In this document: in pieces, positions 58,107 through 64,000 of the stretch | Layout: every line of letters starts with the position of its first letter | How positions within the stretch are numbered: the first letter of the stretch is position 1 | DNA from: Actomonas aquatica | GTDB lineage: Bacteria; Verrucomicrobiota; Verrucomicrobiia; Opitutales; Opitutaceae | Assembly: GCF_019679435.2 (NCBI RefSeq) | Contig: NZ_CP139781.1 | Coordinates: forward strand, 1,426,001-1,490,000 | DNA length: 64,000 nt | Reading direction: 5' to 3' | The notes under the pieces: generated by a model | The model's database searches: none | What the model was told of the DNA's origin: nothing | The model's input: only the letters and a program-made list of their open reading frames with translations | Translations under genes and position numbers: made by a program

Positions 58107-59018
58107 TCACTCCCCCGATTCCGCGCTGATAAACGCGACCAACGCATCCAACTGCGCGTCGGTGTAATGCGGATGCGGCTCCATCGTCGCACTGGGAACC
58201 AGCGACTTCGGGTCCCGCACGTATTTGCGGAAATAGTCGGTGTTGTACTTGGCGTGCGCCTGCAGCACCGGAAACGGCCGCTGACTCTTATTGCCGCCCA
58301 CCAAACCACCCGGACCCGGGTGACAGCTCGAGCAGGAATTCACCCAAATCGTGCGCCCCGCGGCGGCCAACTCACTCACGTCCGACCACTCCCCGGCAAA
58401 GGCCGGAGCGAGGGCTTCGTCTTCATTGACGAACTTGATTTTGTCGACGCCCCACGGCCGTTTGTGACCGACATCGAGAATCGCGCGCGTGCCGGGCACC
58501 ACCTCATCGGCGACACTGATCACGTAAGGGCCCGGATTAAAACTCAGCCCCTCCGGCGGCCATTTGTCCGGACCGTCGCCGTTGATTTTTACCACCACGA
58601 AAGGCTTCTGCTTCGCGATGAACTCCGGCGGATAAATCGAAAAATAATCATCGGTGCACCACGCCAGCAGCGTGTCGGCTTCGGCTGCGACCGGCAGCAC
58701 CTTCCAGAGGTCCTCCACAAACACCACCGTCACCTCCTGCTTGCCGGGCACAAACTCTCCGGTGAGCTCCAGCGTGGTGGTGGGCAGTCCGGCCACCTCG
58801 TCCCAGCTCACATAACGCGTCTCGCCAGCCGGCACCCCATCGAGGCCGCCGAGAATCGCCAAGTCATAGGGCGAGGACGATTCAGTCGAGAGGGTCAGGT
58901 CTCCTGCGTTAGCCAGCGGCGCCACCGCGGTCGCGAGGAGACCGGCGCAAAGCGCGAAACCAGATTGGAACGAACGACGACCCGAACAGCGGGACCAAGG
59001 AAATGCGTAACCAGACAT
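58107..59018 (-). CDS. Exported cytochrome c with N-terminal molybdopterin-oxidoreductase-like domain 2
   Basis: 303 residues from the ATG at 59,016-59,018 with a long signal peptide (A-L-C-A-G-L-L-A-T-A-V-A-P-L-A-N-A). Heme site C-S-S-C-H in N-S-C-S-S-C-H-P-G-P-G-G, distal Met in S-A-T-M-E-P-H-P. Same domain order as 48,464: L-T-L-S-T-E-S at the mature N-terminus, the F-V-E-D-L-W-K-V-L-P segment, then Y-F-R-K-Y-V-R-D-P-K before the Met. Lies between binding proteins 3 and 4, on the other strand. Confidence 0.82.
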   Translation of the reverse strand: MSGYAFPWSRCSGRRSFQSGFALCAGLLATAVAPLANAGDLTLSTESSSPYDLAILGGLDGVPAGETRYVSWDEVAGLPTTTLELTGEFVPGKQEVTVVFVEDLWKVLPVAAEADTLLAWCTDDYFSIYPPEFIAKQKPFVVVKINGDGPDKWPPEGLSFNPGPYVISVADEVVPGTRAILDVGHKRPWGVDKIKFVNEDEALAPAFAGEWSDVSELAAAGRTIWVNSCSSCHPGPGGLVGGNKSQRPFPVLQAHAKYNTDYFRKYVRDPKSLVPSATMEPHPHYTDAQLDALVAFISAESGE

Positions 59019-59160
59019 AGAATACAGAGAGGTTTGAGACGACGCGGGATCCCACTCGCGCCGAAGCAACCCGCGCGAGGGCTCCGGCATGACCGTCGAT
59101 CCTCACGATCGTGGCCGCGTGGTTGCCAGCAAAACAGATGCCATTCATGGTCTCCCCAGC

Positions 59161-60183
59161 ATGAAGCCAGCCCTACTCCCACGTCTTTTGATTTTGTGCC
59201 ATTGCCTCGTGTTCGCCGCGTGCTCTCGGTCGTCCAACGAAAAGGCCGATTCCACCCCGACTAACACCGCCCCCGCCGCCGACAACACTTTCCCTGTCGT
59301 CGTCCAACTCGACTGGATTCCTGAACCCGAACACGGCGGCTTCTTCCAAGCCCAGGCCCGCGGTTGGTTCGCCGAAGCCGGACTGGACGTGCGCATCGAC
59401 CAAGGCGGTGCCAATGCCTTCCCCATGCAGAAGCTGGCCACCAATCAGGCCAACATCGCGCAGGCCGACAGCACCAACGTCATCCTCGCCATCGCCGAGG
59501 GCCTGCCGGTGGTCAACATCGGCGCGGTGTTCCAAAACGATCCGTCGGTGCTCATGCTGCACGCCGAGAACCCGATAAGCAGCTTCGCCGAACTCGATGG
59601 CAAAACCATCATGGCCCGCCCCGAGTGGGCGTTTTTGCCCTACCTGCGCAAAAAGTATGATATCGATTTTAACCTCATCCCGCAGAACTTCCAGGTCGCC
59701 AACTTCATCGCCGACCGGAACTTCATCCAGCAGGGCTTCTACATCGCCGAGCCCTTCTACATCGAGCAGGGCGGCGCCCAAAAACCGAAGTTCCTCTACG
59801 CTTGGGATGCCGGGTTTGACGCTTACACCGTGATCTGCGCCAACAAAGACTGGGCCGCCCGCCACCCCGAACAGGTGCGCGCCTTCATGGCTGCTTACAT
59901 CCGCGGCTGGGAGGACTACCTCTACGGCGACCCGACGCCCGCCCATGAGCTCATGAAGCAGGTCAACCCGCGCAACACCGACGCCTTCCTCGACTACTCC
60001 CGCCAAATGATCATCGACGAAAAGCTCGTCATCGGTCGCATCGGCGGCGGCGTTGAACAAATCGGTCGCGTGAGCGCCGAACGTTTCGACGTGCAAATCC
60101 AACAACTCGAGGACCTCGGCATCCTGCGCCCCGCCGGCAAGCTCAGTGCCGACGATGTGGTAACTACGCGTTATCTACCGTGA
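59161..60183 (+). CDS. ABC substrate-binding lipoprotein (NMT1/THI5-like) 4
   Basis: 340 residues from the ATG at 59,161; an upstream start at 59,089 is unlikely. Lipobox L-V-F-A-A-C. Mature part: V-Q-L-D-W-I-P-E-P-E-H-G-G-F-F-Q-A, close to protein 2. No permease or ATPase follows; the next gene is a cytosine-deaminase-like enzyme 40 bp on, which links transport with base deamination. Confidence 0.92.
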   Translation: MKPALLPRLLILCHCLVFAACSRSSNEKADSTPTNTAPAADNTFPVVVQLDWIPEPEHGGFFQAQARGWFAEAGLDVRIDQGGANAFPMQKLATNQANIAQADSTNVILAIAEGLPVVNIGAVFQNDPSVLMLHAENPISSFAELDGKTIMARPEWAFLPYLRKKYDIDFNLIPQNFQVANFIADRNFIQQGFYIAEPFYIEQGGAQKPKFLYAWDAGFDAYTVICANKDWAARHPEQVRAFMAAYIRGWEDYLYGDPTPAHELMKQVNPRNTDAFLDYSRQMIIDEKLVIGRIGGGVEQIGRVSAERFDVQIQQLEDLGILRPAGKLSADDVVTTRYLP

Positions 60184-60223
60184 CTTTTGAACACGGGCAC
60201 ATCGTGAGCTGAAAATTGCGGCG

Positions 60224-61537
60224 ATGCATCTGTTTGAAAATGCGCGTGTTCCGGCCGCTTGTGTGCCCGCTGAACTGATCGCCGGGGCCCCCGCCCCCGA
60301 CGCTCTGGAGCCGTGGGTGTCCTGCGACATTTGCATCGAGGGCTCCACCATCCAGGCCGTGCGCGCCGGCGATACCACCGTCGGTCTGTGGCCCGAGACG
60401 CCTCCCGCCACCACCGATCTCGGCGGCGCGATCACCTGGCCCGGGCTGCTCGATGCCCACACCCATCTCGACAAGACCCACACCTGGGATCGCGCGCCCA
60501 ATCCGCGCGGCGAGTTCTGGGACGCCATCCGCATCCTGCGCGAAGATGCCCTCGCCAACTGGACCCCCGAGGACGTGCACCGTCGTGCCGACTTTGCGCT
60601 CCGCTCCGCCTGGGCTCACGGCACCGTCGCGCTGCGCACCCACCTCGATTCCAGCGAACAACTCGGCCAGGAATCCCACGCCGTCATCGCCGAGTTGCGC
60701 GACCAATGGGCCGGCCGCATCGCCGTCCAAACCGTGAGCCTCTGCAACCTCGCATCGTTCATGGAACGCGATGCCGACTACGTCATTGAAATGTCGCGAC
60801 GCTACGGCGCTTCCGCCGTCGGCGGTTTCCCCCAACCCGGTCCCGACCTGCCCGCCCAACTCGACTACCTGCTCGCCGCCGCCAAGGAAGCCGGGCTCGG
60901 CGTGGACCTGCACGTCGACGAAAGCAGCCTGCTCCACGCCGAGTGTCTGCGCGCCACGGCCGAAGCCGTGCTGCGCAACGATTTTCCCTATACCGTCACC
61001 TGCGGCCACTGCTGCTCCCTCTCACTGCACGACGACGAACGCGCCGCCTCGACCATCGACCTGCTGCGCCGGACCGACATCCGCGTCATCGCCCTGCCCC
61101 TCTGCAACACCTACCTGCAGGGCCGCAAGTGGACGCCCGACGGCCGTCCGCTCTCCAGCCAGTGGCGCGGGCTCACCCGCGTGCACGAGCTCATGGAAGC
61201 CGGCCTCACCGTCGCCTGCGCCAGCGACAATGTGCGCGACGCTTTCTTCGCCTGGGGCGACTACGACCTGCTGGAAGTGTTTCACGCCAGCGTGCGTATC
61301 GGTCACTTGGATACTCGCCTCCCGGCCGCCCCCGGCGTGGTGACCACGGCCGCCGCCAAGATCATGGATCTGCCGCACTACGGCACAGTGGGCCCGGGCG
61401 CACCCGCCGATCTCATCGTGACCGCCGCACGCTCCTTCAGCGAATTCCTCGCCCGACCGGGCGCGCCCCGGCGCCTCGTGCACGGTGAAGGCTTCCGCGA
61501 AGCCGCGCCGCCCGACTTCCGTGAACTGACCACCTGA
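60224..61537 (+). CDS. Cytosine-deaminase-like amidohydrolase
   Basis: 437 residues, no signal peptide. Metal ligands as in CodA: H-T-H in L-L-D-A-H-T-H-L-D-K (about 82-91), His in D-L-H-V-D-E-S (with catalytic Glu), His in T-C-G-H-C-C, and Asp in A-S-D-N-V-R-D. Deaminates cytosine or a related pyrimidine or triazine. Placed right after a pyrimidine-type binding protein, it supports a base-salvage or catabolic role. The first ~35 residues differ from CodA. Confidence 0.88.
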   Translation: MHLFENARVPAACVPAELIAGAPAPDALEPWVSCDICIEGSTIQAVRAGDTTVGLWPETPPATTDLGGAITWPGLLDAHTHLDKTHTWDRAPNPRGEFWDAIRILREDALANWTPEDVHRRADFALRSAWAHGTVALRTHLDSSEQLGQESHAVIAELRDQWAGRIAVQTVSLCNLASFMERDADYVIEMSRRYGASAVGGFPQPGPDLPAQLDYLLAAAKEAGLGVDLHVDESSLLHAECLRATAEAVLRNDFPYTVTCGHCCSLSLHDDERAASTIDLLRRTDIRVIALPLCNTYLQGRKWTPDGRPLSSQWRGLTRVHELMEAGLTVACASDNVRDAFFAWGDYDLLEVFHASVRIGHLDTRLPAAPGVVTTAAAKIMDLPHYGTVGPGAPADLIVTAARSFSEFLARPGAPRRLVHGEGFREAAPPDFRELTT

Positions 61538-61570
61538 ACCTTCTGCCGCCTCCGCCTCCTTTCGACCGCC

Positions 61571-62083
61571 ATGCTCAGCACTCGTATCTGCAAAATCGCT
61601 CTCGTCGCCTCCGTGGCGCTCTTCCTCTTCATCGTCGTTCTTAACAACGCGATCTTCGACTACCCGTCCAACTACGGCTTCGTGCACCACGTGCTGGCGA
61701 TGGACACGCTCTTCTCCGGCGATAGCCAATCCTGGCGCGCGCTCCGCGACCCGACGCCGGACGACGGCTCGTGGTGGTTCTACCATATCTTCTACGCCAC
61801 CATCATCATGTGGGAAGCCGCCGCCTGTGTGCTCTGCACCGTGGGCGCATGGAAACTCTGGCGCAACCGCACCGCTCCGGCTGCCGCGTTTGCCGCCGCC
61901 AAGAAGCTCGGCCTCATCGGCCTCTCCGTGAGCATGCTGCAATGGTTCGTCGCCTTCATCACCGTCGGCGGCGAGTGGTTCCTCATGTGGCAATCGAGCA
62001 CCTGGAACGGCCAGGACGCCGCCTTCCGCATGTTTGCCTGCCTCGGCATCATCCTGCTCTTCCTCAACCAGCCCGACGAGTAA
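61571..62083 (+). CDS. DUF2165-like small membrane protein
   Basis: 170 residues, four hydrophobic helices (about 8-27, 72-92, 110-130, 150-166). Patterns F-I-V-V-L-N-N-A-I-F-D-Y, Y-G-F-V-H-H-V-L-A-M-D-T and N-Q-P-D-E at the C-terminus fit DUF2165. Function unknown. Starts 33 bp after the deaminase gene on the same strand, so probably in its operon. Confidence 0.88.
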   Translation: MLSTRICKIALVASVALFLFIVVLNNAIFDYPSNYGFVHHVLAMDTLFSGDSQSWRALRDPTPDDGSWWFYHIFYATIIMWEAAACVLCTVGAWKLWRNRTAPAAAFAAAKKLGLIGLSVSMLQWFVAFITVGGEWFLMWQSSTWNGQDAAFRMFACLGIILLFLNQPDE

Positions 62084-62122
62084 GGCTGGTGCGATAAGCA
62101 CGGGCTGCGGTAGGGTGACGCC

Positions 62123-63091
62123 ATGCGTTTCCTACCCCTGCTCGGCGGCCTGCTGCTCCTCGCTTTCACCTCGGTATCCTGCTCTCGCGAAGCGCCGCCG
62201 CCGCCTCCACTGCGGGCGCTCATCATCGACGGGCAGAACAACCACGACGTCTGGCCCAAATCGACCTTCATGATGAAGGCCTACCTCGAAGAGACGGGCC
62301 TCTTCAGCGTCGACATCAAGCGCACGGCCTTCACCTGGCGCGGCGGCAAATGGTTGCCCGCCTACCCACTGGCCGACGCTCCCGCCACTCAGGATCTGGC
62401 CGAGCCGACCGCGGATCCGGACTTTGCGCCCAACTTCGCCGACTACGACGTCGTCATTTCCAACTTCGGTTGGCAAACCGCGCCGTGGCCGGACGCCACC
62501 CGCGCCGCCTTCGAGGACTACATGGCCAACGGCGGCGGACTCGTCGTCGTCCATGCCGCCAACAACAGCTTTCCCGAGTGGCCCGCCTACAACCGCATGA
62601 TCGGCCTAGGCGGCTGGGGCGGTCGCAATGAAACCCACGGGCCCTACCTCTACTACAACCTCGAGGACGAGCGGATCGCCGATCCCTCGCCCGGTCGCGG
62701 CGGCAGTCATGGTCCGCAACACGAGTTCGTCATCGAGTTACGCGAACCGCATCCCATCACCGCCGGCCTGCCCGCGCGTTGGCTGCACACCATGGACGAG
62801 TGTTACGACCGCCTGCGTGGTCCGGCGGAGAACGTCACCATCCTCGCTACCGCGTTCTCGTCCCCGGAGCAAAAGGGCACCAATCGCCACGAGCCCATGC
62901 TCATGACGATCAACTACGAACAGGGCCGTGTCTTCCACACCACCCTCGGCCACGACGACTACTCGTTCGCCTGCGTCGGTTTCACCACCACCTTCCAACG
63001 CGGCGCCGAATGGGCCGCCACCGGCAAAGTCACGCAAACCGTGCCAGCGAATTTTCCGGACGCCACCACCACGAGTTCGCGGGAGTTCTGA
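62123..63091 (+). CDS. ThuA-domain lipoprotein
   Basis: 322 residues. Lipobox F-T-S-V-S-C at about 15-20. The ThuA domain is a class I glutamine-amidotransferase-like fold: A-L-I-I-D-G-Q-N-N-H-D-V (about 32-43), D-Y-D-V-V-I-S-N, G-G-G-L-V-V-V-H-A-A-N-N, and late G-R-V-F-H-T-T-L-G-H. Often found with sugar catabolism in Verrucomicrobiota and Planctomycetota. Its link to the amidohydrolase island is unclear. Confidence 0.92.
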   Translation: MRFLPLLGGLLLLAFTSVSCSREAPPPPPLRALIIDGQNNHDVWPKSTFMMKAYLEETGLFSVDIKRTAFTWRGGKWLPAYPLADAPATQDLAEPTADPDFAPNFADYDVVISNFGWQTAPWPDATRAAFEDYMANGGGLVVVHAANNSFPEWPAYNRMIGLGGWGGRNETHGPYLYYNLEDERIADPSPGRGGSHGPQHEFVIELREPHPITAGLPARWLHTMDECYDRLRGPAENVTILATAFSSPEQKGTNRHEPMLMTINYEQGRVFHTTLGHDDYSFACVGFTTTFQRGAEWAATGKVTQTVPANFPDATTTSSREF

Positions 63092-63106
63092 ACTCCGGGC
63101 CAACGC

Positions 63107-63213
63107 AGCGCGAGCAAGCTCGCAGCCTACAATCCGCCGTTCGAATCCTCCATGTAGGCCGCGAGCCTTGGTCGCCTTCGGCGCCGCCAGAGGCGGGTAA
63201 ACTCGCTCGCGCT
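63107..63213. repeat. Paired GC-hairpin repeat (TGTAGG family) with insertion
   Basis: AGCGCGAGCAAGCTCGCAGC then CTACA, a spacer, then TGTAGGCCGCGAGC, interrupted by GGTCGCCTTCGGCGCCGCC and GGCGGGTAAAC, then the end of the hairpin arm CTCGCGCT. The interrupting part matches 57,890-57,925 in inverse. Confidence 0.8.
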
Positions 63214-63349
63214 GGCCCTGCGTCTCGGGGCTCTACCGCTGCGGCGTAGCCAGGCCACTCGCCCCACCCGCAAACGCCTTGCGGCATTCCACCACATTAC
63301 ACCGGAAATGGTCTCGTTCTGAGGCAGAGAAATTGCCTCGATTTCGGCC

Positions 63350-64000
63350 ATGTTTGTTCCTTCGCGTCCCTGCTTGCCGGCCTCCCGGCAGCACTCTCGA
63401 AACCCATCCCGCTCAACACCCTCACAAGGGTTCCTGCTTCGCACCGTTTCGTTGCTCTGCGCGCTGTGCTTTTTCGCCGGCCCCGCCTCCGCCCAAGGCA
63501 TCCAGCAAACCAAGGGGGCCTTCCAAGATAAGTTCCGCCAACTGGACGAGGTGCTGCCCACCCCCAACACCTACCGCAACGCCTCGGGTCAACCCGGACA
63601 CGACTACTGGCAGCAGCGCGCCGACTACGTCATCGCGGCCACACTCGACGAGGAGGCCCGACGCCTCACCTCCTCCGCCCAAATCACCTACCACAACAAC
63701 GCGCCCGACTCCCTGGAGTTTCTGTGGCTGCACCTCGACCAAAACATTTTCCGCAAAGATTCGCTCAAGGAACTGACCGACGATTTCGGCGGCTCGGGCG
63801 GCCGCGGTCCGTCCGCCAGCGCTCCTTCCAGCCGCTCGCCCGCCCGCATCAGCTTCGGTGAACTGCGCCGCCAACAAGGCATGGCCGACGGCGATTACGG
63901 CTTCGACATCACGGCGGTGACCGACGCCAACGGCGCGCCCCTGAGTCACAAGATTCTGGATACCTTGATGCGCATCGACCTCGCGCAGCCGCTGGCGCCG
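63350..64000 (+). CDS. M1-family metallopeptidase (N-terminus only)
   Basis: Open frame from the ATG at 63,350 to the window edge (217 codons). Signal peptide L-L-C-A-L-C-F-F-A-G-P-A-S-A-Q. The mature part, with D-Y-W-Q-Q-R-A-D-Y-V-I-A-A-T-L-D (M1 N-terminal domain start) and N-A-P-D-S-L-E-F-L-W-L-H-L-D-Q-N, fits bacterial M1 aminopeptidases of the type common in Bacteroidota and Verrucomicrobiota. The zinc site (H-E-x-x-H) lies beyond the window, so activity cannot be judged. Confidence 0.8.
   Translation, partial: MFVPSRPCLPASRQHSRNPSRSTPSQGFLLRTVSLLCALCFFAGPASAQGIQQTKGAFQDKFRQLDEVLPTPNTYRNASGQPGHDYWQQRADYVIAATLDEEARRLTSSAQITYHNNAPDSLEFLWLHLDQNIFRKDSLKELTDDFGGSGGRGPSASAPSSRSPARISFGELRRQQGMADGDYGFDITAVTDANGAPLSHKILDTLMRIDLAQPLAP

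Overview
The window looks like chromosome from an aerobic, GC-rich Gram-negative bacterium of the Verrucomicrobiota, most likely Opitutaceae-like. This rests on a PEP-CTERM protein with autotransporter-associated beta-strand repeats, a Lys/Ala/Pro-rich DksA-type fusion, the order ileS-dksA-lspA, TonB-dependent uptake and dispersed palindromic repeats. The assignment is an inference; no rRNA gene is present.

Positions 1-12042 hold a sedentary integron cassette array without a visible integrase. Eight different cassettes, all on the minus strand, are separated by attC sites with RYYYAAC / GTTRRRY-like cores and a conserved GCCAACG...CGGCTGA stem. Cassette ends match cassette starts as complements (for example GCCTAAC with GTTAGGC). 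An IS1182-like element with a DDE transposase sits exactly in the GTT crossover core of attC sites and has duplicated GTT. Six cassettes plus one IS form a 4,903-bp unit in tandem, so the window shows a partial IS, cassettes, IS, the same cassettes again, and IS, followed by two more cassettes. Cargo includes an Imm35/YrhB-like immunity protein, a FecR-C-terminal/STN-like fragment, a DUF4274 protein, a possible HEPN-like protein, a DUF805-like protein and several unknowns.

Positions 12255-29528 are mostly core genome: hemF-hemE-hemG for heme, a PAS hybrid histidine kinase, a large secreted glycine-rich PEP-CTERM protein, ileS, a DksA/TraR-like protein, lspA, yicC and trpB. Two features stand out. 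A 143-bp unit is repeated three times over the end of lspA. A 434-bp element with 33-bp inverted repeats encodes only a four-helix-bundle (23S-IVP-like) protein. Both are built from the same AAATCCCAA words.

Positions 29.5-63 kb look like a metabolic island for taking up and hydrolysing small nitrogen heterocycles or amides. It has three exported ATZ/TRZ-type amidohydrolases (one fused to TPRs), an amidohydrolase-2 enzyme, a cytosine-deaminase-like enzyme, two creatininase-family paralogues (one without metal ligands), an exported pterin-carbinolamine-dehydratase-like protein, a bicupin, a Dabb protein, two SnoaL-like proteins, a TonB receptor, a complete ECF transporter (S, fused AA', T), one NMT1/THI5-like ABC transporter with four substrate-binding proteins, a flavin oxidoreductase, a CocE/NonD hydrolase and two paralogous exported cytochrome c proteins. 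An AraC regulator lies inside it. The real substrate cannot be read from sequence; pyrimidine-, pterin- or hydantoin-like compounds are candidates. The window ends inside an M1-family peptidase gene.

Intergenic DNA is rich in short palindromes: a GTCGGGC...GCCCGAC pair, TGTAG-hairpins, and a CTTTGCTACCTTGGTGT word near the 3' ends of minus-strand genes.
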